A DNA stretch of 64,000 nucleotides from Candidatus Woesearchaeota archaeon (lineage in GTDB: Archaea; Nanobdellota; Nanobdellia; Woesearchaeales; DSVV01): assembly GCA_018657385.1 (NCBI GenBank), contig JABHXF010000048.1, positions 37,334 to 101,333 on the forward strand. Reading direction: 5' to 3'. The notes under the pieces are model-generated. The model had not been told where the DNA came from and made no database searches. It was given only the letters and a program-made list of their open reading frames with translations. Shown piece after piece: positions 27,373-36,344 of the stretch (the first letter of the stretch is position 1; each line of letters starts with the position of its first letter). The translations under genes were made by a program, and so were the position numbers.

Positions 27373-28477
27373 TTTCCCCCTCAGGTATTTCTTTTTTCTC
27401 TTCTTTTTCTTCTTCAATGTTTTCAATTTTTAACATTTGAATCATATCATTAGATATTGTTTCTACTTTTTTCTTTAATAATGTGAGTTCATCAGGTTTC
27501 ATATAAATCTTTTTATTTACTTCCATTGAAAGTATGAAAACATCAGGAAATTTGCATGATAAAAAATTTAAAATATAACCACCTTTGTATGGGTCATTAA
27601 TTCTAATATCAGTATAACCTAATTTTTTAAGTCTTTGTCTAAATGCATTAACAATCGGCATATAAAATCCAGGGACATATTTAGTGCCAAAACTTAAATT
27701 TGGTCTGTTGTCTTTATCTCTCATTGCATGTCCATCAAAAATTATATTAAATCTATAAGTATTTATTAGCCTTGATAAAACATAATAAAAATGTCTGTAT
27801 GAATCTAAAATAATATCTTTTTGTTTTTCATTAAGTTCTTGTTTCCATACTTTTCTTAACATTTTTTCTTGATTGTTTGCATAGATAGCTTTTGCATAGC
27901 TTCTATTGAAATCACACATGAATCTAGATTGTTTACAATCAATCCATATGCCACCTTCTTCCAATACGATTTTTGAATATAACATTCCAGAACCAAGATC
28001 CTCTTCTTTCAATCTTTTTTTATCACTTATATGCATATTTTTCTTAATCTCTTTATCAACCCATACCCCATTGTGGACAGTTAGTAACAATGTATTAAAC
28101 TGATTTTTTTTGTAATTATTGTAAATTATAACTCCTTTATGGGTTAATGTAACATTTACTTGTTTATATTTTGGGTAAAGTTCTTCAATGTCTTTTTTAA
28201 TTAATTCATATAGTTGTCTTTCTTCAAAGAATTTCTTAAACCATAACATATTTCTAGATTTATAAAAATGTTCAATATCTCCGTCTAAAACATCACCTAT
28301 TAATTTATAATCACCTAATTGAGAAAGGAAATTAAGGTGTGGGTTTTCACCCATATTTTGCCATATTTTATCTATTTGTCTGAATAAGAAAAATCTATCA
28401 CCTAATGTTAATTTCTTTTTTGAAAACACTAAAATGTTATAAAATAGCTTAAGATGGTTTTTTATGAGTTTTTTCAT
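27332..28477 (-). CDS. N-formylglutamate amidohydrolase-like protein
   Basis: The 381-residue protein carries features of the FGase (HutG-type) family: TVHNGVWVD near residue 130, MCDFNRSYAKAIY near 188 (the DxNR signature), and IIFDGHAMRDKDNRP near 247 (the DxHSM-like metal site), then SFGTKYVPGFYMPI. The family is a zinc-dependent amidohydrolase acting on N-acyl amino acids. It is longer than the usual 260-residue enzyme, with an additional helical N-terminus and an acidic C-terminal tail (EEEKEEKKEIPEG) that overlaps the start of the GCS2-like gene. No histidine utilisation genes are nearby, so a different substrate is likely. Confidence 0.7.
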   Translation of the reverse strand: MKKLIKNHLKLFYNILVFSKKKLTLGDRFFLFRQIDKIWQNMGENPHLNFLSQLGDYKLIGDVLDGDIEHFYKSRNMLWFKKFFEERQLYELIKKDIEELYPKYKQVNVTLTHKGVIIYNNYKKNQFNTLLLTVHNGVWVDKEIKKNMHISDKKRLKEEDLGSGMLYSKIVLEEGGIWIDCKQSRFMCDFNRSYAKAIYANNQEKMLRKVWKQELNEKQKDIILDSYRHFYYVLSRLINTYRFNIIFDGHAMRDKDNRPNLSFGTKYVPGFYMPIVNAFRQRLKKLGYTDIRINDPYKGGYILNFLSCKFPDVFILSMEVNKKIYMKPDELTLLKKKVETISNDMIQMLKIENIEEEKEEKKEIPEGENDNIKLISQKNHN

Positions 28478-28580
28478 ACTCTTTTTAATTAACTAACCAT
28501 TTATATTTTTTGTTGTATAAACAAGAATATAATTGAAGGAATTGGGAATTTTTTTAAATGCTAGCTGGATTCTTTACTAT

Positions 28581-29591
28581 ATGGCAATGAATGAATCTAA
28601 AGCTGAAGATCTACAAAATCAAGAAATAAGAGTTAGAGAACAGCTTGAAAAACAACAATATGGGCTAGTTGGTAAGCATAGTAGTTGTAAAATTTGTACT
28701 TATACTAAAAGATCTATTAAAAATGAAGATGTTTGTTATAAAGAGCAGTTTTATGGAATAAGATGTCATCTTTGTTGCCAGATGACACCAATTATGGTTT
28801 GTAATAATCGTTGTGTAATATGTTGGAGAGATACTTCTGCTCATACTTCTATTAAAATTGATGGTGAAGTAGATGATCCTAAATTAATTATTGATGGTTG
28901 TATTAAAGCACAAAAAAAACTGTTGAGTGGATTAGGTGGTTATGATGGAACAAACATGGATAAATTAAAAGAAGCAGCTTTACCTAAACATTTTGCAATT
29001 TCTTTAACAGGAGAACCAACACTTTATCCCAAATTAGGTGAGCTAATTAAAGAAATTCATGGTACTGGAGCAACATCATTTTTAGTTACAAATGGTTTGC
29101 AACCTGAAGTTTTAGAAAGGTTGGAAAAAGAAGAAGCTTTACCAACACAACTTTATGTTTCAGTTGATGCTCCTAATGAAGAATTATTTAAGAAAATTGA
29201 TAATCCCTTATTAAAAGATGGTTGGCAAAGATTGCAAAAAACATTATCTTTATTACCAAGATGGAGAGAAAAAGCAAGAACTTCATTAAGATTTACAATA
29301 ATTAAAGGAATGAATGATATCTTACCTGAACAATGGGCAGAAATAATTAAATTAGCACAACCCTTATTTGTAGAAGTTAAATCATATATGGCTGTTGGTT
29401 ATTCTAGGGAAAGATTAGGAATGGATTATATGCCAAGACATCATGAAGTAGTTGAATTTTCTAAAAAGATTTGTGAATTTAGTGGTGATGATGAAAAGTC
29501 AAGATATAAAATCATTGATGAAAAAGAAGGTAGTAGGGTTGTTTTATTAATGAAAGAAGATTTTGATGGTAGGATTATGAAGTTTGATTAA
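28581..29591 (+). CDS. taw1: Taw1/TYW1-like radical SAM enzyme (4-demethylwyosine synthase)
   Basis: The 336-residue protein has the TYW1 signature: an N-terminal Cys cluster (SSCKICTYTKRS, YGIRCHLC) followed by QMTPIMVCNNRCVICWRD with the radical SAM cysteines, then FAISLTGEPTLYP, TNGLQPEVLERL, YVSVDAPNEELFKKI, and VEVKSYMAVGYSRERL. Taw1 converts N1-methylguanosine-37 of tRNA-Phe to 4-demethylwyosine using pyruvate. The ATG at 28581 is selected because a TTTTTAAAT TATA-like element is centred about 26 nt upstream; the frame is open further upstream. Confidence 0.92.
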   Translation: MAMNESKAEDLQNQEIRVREQLEKQQYGLVGKHSSCKICTYTKRSIKNEDVCYKEQFYGIRCHLCCQMTPIMVCNNRCVICWRDTSAHTSIKIDGEVDDPKLIIDGCIKAQKKLLSGLGGYDGTNMDKLKEAALPKHFAISLTGEPTLYPKLGELIKEIHGTGATSFLVTNGLQPEVLERLEKEEALPTQLYVSVDAPNEELFKKIDNPLLKDGWQRLQKTLSLLPRWREKARTSLRFTIIKGMNDILPEQWAEIIKLAQPLFVEVKSYMAVGYSRERLGMDYMPRHHEVVEFSKKICEFSGDDEKSRYKIIDEKEGSRVVLLMKEDFDGRIMKFD

Positions 29592-29636
29592 AATTATAGG
29601 AATCTTTTTATATCATTCTTCCAATTGTTTATACAT

Positions 29637-30224
29637 ATGAGAAATATGAAAAAATTAATTATTTTTATATCTACTTTAATGTTAATTTCTATTATGTTTA
29701 CACCTATGGTCTTCTCGAGTATTGCATTGCCACCAGGATATCATTTTTTAGAATGTAATGTGATGTATCAATTAGTGGAAGAATCAAAAGTGTTAATTGA
29801 AACAAAAAGAAATCTTGATGATGATGAAACAATTAAATCTGAACAAATTGATGAAAAATTAAAATCACTTCAACAAGCACGTTTTGATATTGGTAAGGAA
29901 TTACGATCTCTTTCTGATTCTGAAAACTTAGGTTATGATTCTGCTTGTAGATATTCTAATGATATTGGGTTATGTAAGGAGTGTGTTGGATCAGTTATAA
30001 AAGATAAAAAAATAAATGAGGAAAATGCAATGGTTATATTCTTTATATCTACATTTATTTATTTGGCTTTGTTGATAAGTTCAATTTACTTTTTAATTAG
30101 ATTTATTAGAAACAAAGAAACAAGGTATAGAAGATTAAAATTAATAATAGTTAGTATTGCCATTCTCCTTTTGTTAAGTTTCTTATATTTCTATATTTTT
30201 GTAGTCTCACGAATAAGGTATTAA
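29637..30224 (+). CDS. Membrane protein with Cys-containing ectodomain (about 195 aa)
   Basis: The protein has a hydrophobic signal or anchor at residues about 7-25 (KKLIIFISTLMLISIMF), an outside region to about 135 with a coiled-coil-like Glu/Lys stretch and cysteines (FLECNVMYQ, SACRYSN, LCKECVGSV), then two membrane helices near the C-terminus separated by a basic loop (RNKETRYRRLK). It is not recognised. The start is placed at ATG 29637; ATG 29646 is equally possible. Alone between taw1 and the convergent 434-residue gene. Confidence 0.55.
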   Translation: MRNMKKLIIFISTLMLISIMFTPMVFSSIALPPGYHFLECNVMYQLVEESKVLIETKRNLDDDETIKSEQIDEKLKSLQQARFDIGKELRSLSDSENLGYDSACRYSNDIGLCKECVGSVIKDKKINEENAMVIFFISTFIYLALLISSIYFLIRFIRNKETRYRRLKLIIVSIAILLLLSFLYFYIFVVSRIRY

Positions 30225-30277
30225 TTTAATTATAAGTGAATAAGTTTAATTGAATTAATGGCTAATTTTTTACACTT

Positions 30278-31582
30278 TTAAAATATTGAAACTTTTGTTT
30301 TTTCTATCTGTTTCATGATCTTTACAAAATCTTCTAATTCCAGTGTTTCTAATTCTCTAAAAGAAGCTTTACCTCTTAATTGGGGAATTATCCATTCTCT
30401 TGTTGGATTTTTTGCATCTTCATCTTTATTCCAACTATAACACCAAACATCATATGGCCTTGTTGACTTGAATGTTGTGGGGAAACCCCATGAGCTAAAA
30501 TGTTCTTCTGGATTTTTTGATTTTGTCTTGTCCCAACAACCATCCCATACCATATATTCTGTATTTTTTTCTGCAAATGATATAGAATCAATAACTCTTC
30601 TAAACTCTTCTACATATTTATCTGCACCATAAGCAAATGAATTAATTGGAATTCTTAAAAATTCAGATTCATAGAATGGATGACAACACCAGTAACTATT
30701 AACTGTAAGACCAGTTGGTCTTACATTATTTTGTTCAAAAAGTTTCTTGAATAACATTAATGAAATAAATCCATTCCAATCACCAGAAGAGATGGTAATA
30801 ACTTTTTTCCCTCTTTCTTTACAATATTCTATTAAATTCTCTGTTTGTTCTTGCTCCATTGAAAATTCCCAATGTGGAATTAGGTCATGTAATGCTTCAT
30901 AATTGTCTTTTTCTGGGTATTGAATTAACTTAAGAAATTCTTTACGTTTTTCAGATTTCATCCAACCGTGTTTTGTTGTGTAATCTGGATCAAGTATGGA
31001 AATATTTGATTTTTTAAAACCTCTTTTTGTACCATGTGCGTTTTTTTTATGTGGCCATGAATCATGCTGATATAAAATAATTGTTTCAGCTGTATCAACC
31101 ATTCTTGAATATATTTCACCAAGGTTTTTTGGTTTTATCCATACGCATAAATCATTCCAATCTGTTTCGTGACCAACTACATAAATATTTGAATCATCTG
31201 CTCCAGCTTCAACAGACTGCCTATTTTGAGAAGAAGCAATGAATTGTGATGGTAAAACTGGTGCACCAAGTGCTTTTCCGATGTAACAACAATTTTCTAA
31301 CCCTGGGCCAATTACCAAAGTCTTGGAATCTCTTATACTATTCTGCTCATAAAGATTCATTATGTAATCCGCAGATGGTTGTGGATAACCTGAAAAAACT
31401 TTTGGTTGGTTATGCCATGTTTCCATTACACCTTCTGTTCTAAAATAAGTTGGAGATGCACGATGAGTGAATCCACCAATACTTTTGATAACCATAGAAA
31501 ATGTTTTGTATCCAAACTCCGTCATTATAACTGGAACATCATTGACTACTCTTTCAATCATTGAGACTGTTTTTGCTGCCAT
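30278..31582 (-). CDS. Unrecognised conserved-looking protein (434 aa)
   Basis: I do not recognise this soluble protein. It has no signal peptide or membrane span. A Rossmann-like turn appears in KTLVIGPGLENCCYIGKALG near residue 87-106, and a second alpha/beta element in GKKVITISSGDWNGFISLML near 254-273. It is unusually rich in Trp and Cys/His (SYWCCHPFYESEF, MVWDGCWDKTKS, YDVWCYSWN, HDSWPHKKNAHG), suggesting a metal or substrate pocket in the second half. TLVIGPG can indicate nucleotide or SAM binding but the rest of the motif is absent. It is flanked by convergent and same-strand genes without an operon signal. Confidence 0.6.
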   Translation of the reverse strand: MAAKTVSMIERVVNDVPVIMTEFGYKTFSMVIKSIGGFTHRASPTYFRTEGVMETWHNQPKVFSGYPQPSADYIMNLYEQNSIRDSKTLVIGPGLENCCYIGKALGAPVLPSQFIASSQNRQSVEAGADDSNIYVVGHETDWNDLCVWIKPKNLGEIYSRMVDTAETIILYQHDSWPHKKNAHGTKRGFKKSNISILDPDYTTKHGWMKSEKRKEFLKLIQYPEKDNYEALHDLIPHWEFSMEQEQTENLIEYCKERGKKVITISSGDWNGFISLMLFKKLFEQNNVRPTGLTVNSYWCCHPFYESEFLRIPINSFAYGADKYVEEFRRVIDSISFAEKNTEYMVWDGCWDKTKSKNPEEHFSSWGFPTTFKSTRPYDVWCYSWNKDEDAKNPTREWIIPQLRGKASFRELETLELEDFVKIMKQIEKTKVSIF

Positions 31583-31657
31583 TTTAACATAAAGAAGTCA
31601 TCTTTAGCTTTTAAATCTTTGTAGTGTTTAAGTATAATAATTTTTCTTGCTTAACTA

Positions 31658-32344
31658 TTAAATTTCAAATACCATACCATATGGGCCAGGATTAACAACT
31701 ATTGTTTTTTTTAGTTTATCTACTGTGTGGCCTGCTTCATGTAAATGTCCACAAAAGCAATAATTTATTTGTTGTTTAATACAGAATTCTCTGACTGATT
31801 TACTACCACAATGTTCATCCATTATTTTATCACATTTGGTTTTATAAGGAGGTGCATGGCTTATTAGGATTGTTTTAAATTCTTTAATCTTATTTTTTAT
31901 CTTTGGATTCTTGGTTTTTAGTTTGCTTTTTGCTTTTATTATTTCTTTTTTCTTTAATCCTCTGATTCTTTTTTCTTCCTCTTTAATTGCTTTAACAAAC
32001 TTCTTACTATCTTTTTCAAATATTCTGTCTTTAAAACTAAATCCATTTGTATCATAACCATAAATCATTAATCCATTGATTTTCATAACTTTATTATTCA
32101 TAAAATAAATATTCCTAAATCTCTTTGTAAGTTTTCTAACTTGGCTAGGAATTTCATGATTTCCTGTTATTAATAGTGTTTTTTTGTTTAAATAATTTAT
32201 TTTCTTCATTATATCTTCAATATGACTACCAAATACTGTAATATCACCTGCTATTAGAATTAAATCTACTTTTTTAGATGTATTCTTAAGTCTTTTTAGT
32301 GCTTTTTGACTACCATGGATGTCTGATATAGCTAATATTCTCAT
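31658..32344 (-). CDS. Calcineurin-like metallophosphoesterase
   Basis: The 228-residue protein has all metal-site motifs in order: LAISDIHGS (residues 3-11), LIAGDITVFG near 31, LITGNHE near 57, ILISHAPP near 168, and CFCGHLHEAG near 208. This is the YfcE/SSO-type phosphodiesterase layout found widely in archaea. It probably cleaves phosphodiesters with two metal ions in the cytoplasm. A basic helical insertion (residues about 120-160, KKKEIIKAKSKLKTKN) is unusual. Substrate unknown. Confidence 0.85.
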   Translation of the reverse strand: MRILAISDIHGSQKALKRLKNTSKKVDLILIAGDITVFGSHIEDIMKKINYLNKKTLLITGNHEIPSQVRKLTKRFRNIYFMNNKVMKINGLMIYGYDTNGFSFKDRIFEKDSKKFVKAIKEEEKRIRGLKKKEIIKAKSKLKTKNPKIKNKIKEFKTILISHAPPYKTKCDKIMDEHCGSKSVREFCIKQQINYCFCGHLHEAGHTVDKLKKTIVVNPGPYGMVFEI

Positions 32345-32479
32345 AATCTTGTTTTAGTATAACTTCTTTAAATATTTGCTGTTTATGTATGAAATATAGG
32401 TCATAATCAATATATTTAAATATGATAAGTAATAGAATATTAAAATCATATTAAAATTATATTAAAAAAAGGTGATAAC

Positions 32480-33358
32480 ATGAAAAAAACTAATTATCAA
32501 AAACTATCATTAATTGTGGTTTCTTTTGTTTTTATAGCTTTATTATTTGGTTTAGCTATGGCAAATGATGGCTTTGTTGGTAAGGCTACATTAGCAATCC
32601 AGGGTTATAGTGTAGTTAATGTGGCTGATGAAGATTTAGATGAGTTTGAAGCTTGTTTAGAAAATGCAGGTTTTGTTTATCCTCTTTCTAAGTATCAAAA
32701 TCAAGACAAATATTGTGCCTGTAAAATAAAAGGTTATGAGGGATGTGATATTTATATTGGCAACTTTGGTAAATATAAAGCAGGTTATTTACCTGATACA
32801 CAACAATGTGGTGATCCTGATCTTGATAGTAGAAGAGATAATGTTTATCGTAAATATCAATATCCTGATGGTAGTACCTCAAGATTATTTGTATTTCATC
32901 AATGTGATACTCGATGTCTTCAAGAAGAAAATAATTGTCAAGAAAATCTTTGTAAAGAATCAGATGATGGTTACAATGTATATGAATTTGGTGAAGTCTC
33001 TGGACAAAATGCTGATTTTTTAGCATTTAAATCTGAAGATACATGTATAGGTAATAATCAATTAAAAGAGTATTTTTGTGATAAAAAAGGCATTCTTAAA
33101 TCAAGAGTTGAGATGTGTGAAAATGGTTGTGTGTTAGGTGCATGTAGGCAAGAGCCATGTGTAGATACAGATAATGGTAAAAAACCTTTTAAGCTAGGAA
33201 CAGTCACTGGATCAACAACAGGAGAATATAATGTAAAAACAGTTAACACTGATACTTGTGAAGATTCTAACACATTAAGAGAATACTTTTGTGGGCCTGG
33301 TGTTGGTTATACAAAAATTGAATGTGAAAGTGGTTGTTTAGGAGGAAGGTGTACATAA
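32480..33358 (+). CDS. Secreted Cys-rich protein with duplicated module (292 aa)
   Basis: A signal peptide or anchor (residues about 12-33) leads into an ectodomain with cysteine-rich repeats. Two related C-terminal modules are visible at about 155-220 and 228-292: both start with C(V/K)(D/E)(T/S)D(N/D)G, continue with LGTVTG or FGEVSG, then DTC, L(R/K)EYFC, and close with CE(S/N)GC(L/V)(G/L)G(R/A)C. A less similar Cys-containing region lies before them. Duplicated disulfide modules of this sort recur in surface proteins of small-genome archaea; that is from memory. AAGGTGATAAC precedes the ATG. Function unknown. Confidence 0.7.
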   Translation: MKKTNYQKLSLIVVSFVFIALLFGLAMANDGFVGKATLAIQGYSVVNVADEDLDEFEACLENAGFVYPLSKYQNQDKYCACKIKGYEGCDIYIGNFGKYKAGYLPDTQQCGDPDLDSRRDNVYRKYQYPDGSTSRLFVFHQCDTRCLQEENNCQENLCKESDDGYNVYEFGEVSGQNADFLAFKSEDTCIGNNQLKEYFCDKKGILKSRVEMCENGCVLGACRQEPCVDTDNGKKPFKLGTVTGSTTGEYNVKTVNTDTCEDSNTLREYFCGPGVGYTKIECESGCLGGRCT

Positions 33359-33434
33359 TTTTTTAATTTTTTCTTCTTATTTTTTATAGATTTTATAGAA
33401 TTTGTTAGATAATAATAATTATTTTATCTTGTTT

Positions 33435-33959
33435 TTATGGTATTCTTCTTAGATGTCTTACAATATAATTATCTTCATTTAAACTAGTTGGGTCTGTTTC
33501 TTCTTTTGATTCAGTTTTTGGTTTATCTTCACCTTGATAATTCATTACATCAGCTTTATCTTTAATCTTTCCCATAGTGGTATCCATCTCCTCTGGACTT
33601 AATTTTTTAGGCTCCCATTTAAAATCAAGCCCATCATTTGTTTTTCGAGGTAAAACATCAATAACAATATGGTCATATTTTTGTGATGAATTTTTCCCAT
33701 TACAAATAATTATATTTGTTCCTTCTGCTCCCAAACCTTCAAAAATAGCAGTTGCAGCATAACTTGCAACATAGAATAATTGAGTAACAACTTTATCATC
33801 AACTTCTTCTAAAGTTAAGTTATGTTGTTTAGGAAAAACTAGTAAATGCCCAAATATTGTAGGTTCATCTGATAAAATTGCCATTACAGCTGCATCTTCA
33901 TAAACTATTTTAGCTTCAATTTTTTTATTGATTATATTACATATTTTGCAGTCTGCCAT
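33435..33959 (-). CDS. Degenerate HIT-family protein (174 aa)
   Basis: Residues 1-120 follow the HIT domain: CKICNIINKKIEAKIVYED, HLLVFPKQHN near 58, then GTNIIICNGKNSSQ. The expected HxHxHxxPR box reads DHIVIDVLPR near residue 110, so only the first His is kept and the nucleophilic His is replaced by Val. A C-terminal extension of about 55 acidic residues follows. HIT enzymes hydrolyse nucleoside phosphates through the lost His, so this copy is probably not catalytic. It is 11 nt from a second degenerate HIT gene in the same direction. Confidence 0.8.
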   Translation of the reverse strand: MADCKICNIINKKIEAKIVYEDAAVMAILSDEPTIFGHLLVFPKQHNLTLEEVDDKVVTQLFYVASYAATAIFEGLGAEGTNIIICNGKNSSQKYDHIVIDVLPRKTNDGLDFKWEPKKLSPEEMDTTMGKIKDKADVMNYQGEDKPKTESKEETDPTSLNEDNYIVRHLRRIP

Positions 33960-33970
33960 TTTTTATTTTA

Positions 33971-35041
33971 TTATTTTAGTAAATCAGAAATATCCTCCTC
34001 TTTATTATCTATTTCTTCATCTTCTTTTTTTAAAATTTCTTCTCTTAACTCATCAATATTAATCCCTTCAAATAGTTCTTTAAGTTTTGGAACTTCTTCA
34101 ATCTTTTGTTTAAGTGCTTCAGGTTCTTTAATTAATAATGTTTTTAGTTTTGGATTGCCTTCTATTACTTCTAATATGTTTGGTTCATCTTCTTGTTCGT
34201 CGTCTTCTGTTTCTTTCTCATCATCATCAGTTTGATTAATATCAACTGCTTTTTGTATTGCACTAAATGCATCATTTGTCATCCCTTCTTGTTGGATTTG
34301 GTCAGGTTGAGGTGCATTAAATTCAGCATCAATACCATTAGTTATTTTCTTTCCTGTAATTGTTTCAATAATATCATCAACATCAACCTTTTCAAATAAT
34401 TGTTTAAGTTGAGGATTAGAAGGAATCATTTGTTTGAATTGTGCAGGATTTTTCATAATTGCTTCTTTAAGTTGTGGGTTCATTTCAATAACTTTTAATA
34501 ATTCTTCTTTACCATAGGCAACTTTTTGTTGTTGAGCCTCCTGTCCTTGCATTGGGAATCTTTTACAAACATCTCTTAACATTTTAGGTATATTATGACT
34601 TAATATTTTGAAAGCTTCATCTTCTTTGGCTTTATCAACATCAACTTTTTCATAATCAAATATAGAAATACTATCTTCTTCTTCTCTTGGGATAATATGT
34701 AACATAAAATGTTGTGATTGCTGGCCAGCTGCAGCACCATTTGCAATAAATATATTGGTTCCAAAAACTAATGCTCCATCTTTAACAGCCTTGCTTAATT
34801 GTTTGGTTTTTATAGCTAAATGTTCAAATGTTTCTGGTGGAATTAAAGGCATTATTGGATAATGTTCTTTAGGCATTACTAATATATGGCCTTTTAATGC
34901 TGGATTTATATCAAGAACTGCAATTATTAAATCATCTTCATATACTTTTTTGCTAGGTATTTCTCCTTTGATAATCTTACAAAAAGGACATTGTTCTTTT
35001 TGTGCTTCTAATGCCTTTTGCTGATCTTCTGAAAGTTGCAT
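33971..35041 (-). CDS. Degenerate HIT-domain protein with duplicated C-terminal helical repeat (356 aa)
   Basis: The HIT domain covers residues about 15-130: CPFCKIIKGEIPSKKVYED with a CxxC pair, GHILVMPKEHYP, and GTNIFIANGAAAGQQ. The HxHxHxxPR box reads QHFMLHIIPR, so the central nucleophilic His is Met. The C-terminal 200 residues hold two copies of a short helical unit: NPQLKEAIMKNPAQFKQMI near 175 and GNPKLKTLLIKEPEALKQKI near 290, each followed by PQLKQLFEKVDVDDI or PKLKELFEGINIDEL. The units resemble STI1-like helices that bind hydrophobic peptides. An acidic linker separates them. I infer a non-catalytic binding protein, paired with the neighbouring HIT copy. Confidence 0.78.
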   Translation of the reverse strand: MQLSEDQQKALEAQKEQCPFCKIIKGEIPSKKVYEDDLIIAVLDINPALKGHILVMPKEHYPIMPLIPPETFEHLAIKTKQLSKAVKDGALVFGTNIFIANGAAAGQQSQHFMLHIIPREEEDSISIFDYEKVDVDKAKEDEAFKILSHNIPKMLRDVCKRFPMQGQEAQQQKVAYGKEELLKVIEMNPQLKEAIMKNPAQFKQMIPSNPQLKQLFEKVDVDDIIETITGKKITNGIDAEFNAPQPDQIQQEGMTNDAFSAIQKAVDINQTDDDEKETEDDEQEDEPNILEVIEGNPKLKTLLIKEPEALKQKIEEVPKLKELFEGINIDELREEILKKEDEEIDNKEEDISDLLK

Positions 35042-35203
35042 AATTGTATTTAATGTAACAGAATTTATATAATTTCTGGTAGTAATTTGGTTTTAAATAC
35101 TTATTCAATGTGAAAACCTTTTGAATTAAATTCAAATATTTATTATATGTTTATAGTAAAGTCACAGTAAAGTTTATAAAGCCAACTGTATTTTTTATGT
35201 GGC

Positions 35204-36256
35204 ATGATTTCAAAAGAATTACAACCAAAATTAGTAGAAAAACAAGATATTTTTCCAGATATTCTTGGACAAGATTCAATAAAACATCACCTAAAATCAA
35301 CTTTAATATGTGGAAGACATGTTATTTTAGTTGGGCCACCAGGTATTGGTAAAACAACTTTAGCTAGAGATGTTGCTAATTTATTGCCAAATGTAAAAGT
35401 AAATGATTGTGGATTTAATTGTTTACCTACTAAACCATTATGTCCTTGTTGTAAGGCAGCAAAGATACATAATAAAAGTCTTAAAGCTAAAACATTAAGT
35501 TCAGCTGAGAGATTTATTAGGGTGCAAGGTAGTCCTGATTTAGCAGTAGAAGATTTAATTGGTGATATTGATCCAATAAAAGCATTAAAATTTGGACCAT
35601 TATCAATAGAAGCTTTTACTCCTGGTAAGATTTTCAAAGCAAATAATGGTGTCTTGTTTTTTGATGAGTTGAACAGATGTCCTGAAAAATTACAAAATTC
35701 ACTTTTACAGGTTTTAGAAGAAGGAAAAGCAACTATTGGAAGTTATGATGTTGATATTAATGTTAATTTCATTTTAATTGCAACAATGAACCCAAAAGAT
35801 AGTTCTACAGAAAGATTAAGTAATGTTTTATTGGATAGATTTGATTTATTATATATGGATTATCCTGAAAAAGTAGAGATAGAAAAAAAGATAGCATATA
35901 TGAAAGGTGTTGATTTGGGAATTAAATTTCCAGATGGCTTATTAGGATATTGTGTTTCATTTATTCATGAGTTGAGGGCTAATGACAATCTTGAACAAAA
36001 ACCAAGTGTTAGGGCTACTCTTGGTTTATATGAAAGAGCACAAGCAAATGCAATTCTTCACAAAAGAAAAACAGTTACTTTTGGTGATATTCAAGAAGTA
36101 ATTGAATCTGTTTTAGCTCATAGAATTAAATTAAAACCTTCTGTTAAATATCTTCAAGATCCAACCAAGTTTGTTAGCCAAGAGTTTGAAAATTTCAAGG
36201 TAAAAAATCCAGGTTTTTCTTCCGCTAAAGAGAAGAAAGGCGAGGTGCCTGGGTAG
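35204..36256 (+). CDS. MoxR/ChlI-like AAA+ ATPase
   Basis: The 350-residue protein has Walker A GPPGIGKTT near residue 45, a Cys-rich insertion (CGFNCLPTKPLCPCC) as in magnesium-chelatase ChlI, Walker B GVLFFDELNRC near 148, sensor 1 LIATMNPKD near 190, and the arginine finger region LLDRFDLLYMDYP. It is closest to ChlI/MoxR ATPases that remodel protein complexes with a vWA partner. A vWA protein is encoded directly downstream in a shifted frame. The stop (TAG 36254-36256) lies in GAGGTGCCTGGGTAG, a context discussed under findings. Start ATG 35204 fits a TATA-like TTTATAAA about 28 nt upstream. Confidence 0.85.
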   Translation: MISKELQPKLVEKQDIFPDILGQDSIKHHLKSTLICGRHVILVGPPGIGKTTLARDVANLLPNVKVNDCGFNCLPTKPLCPCCKAAKIHNKSLKAKTLSSAERFIRVQGSPDLAVEDLIGDIDPIKALKFGPLSIEAFTPGKIFKANNGVLFFDELNRCPEKLQNSLLQVLEEGKATIGSYDVDINVNFILIATMNPKDSSTERLSNVLLDRFDLLYMDYPEKVEIEKKIAYMKGVDLGIKFPDGLLGYCVSFIHELRANDNLEQKPSVRATLGLYERAQANAILHKRKTVTFGDIQEVIESVLAHRIKLKPSVKYLQDPTKFVSQEFENFKVKNPGFSSAKEKKGEVPG

Positions 36257-36344
36257 TAACAAGAAAAATAAACAGAAAAAAAAGAAAGTTAAGGGCCTAG
36301 AAGAATTTGAAGGAGTAGTTAAACCAAATAAAGGTAATAAGTTA

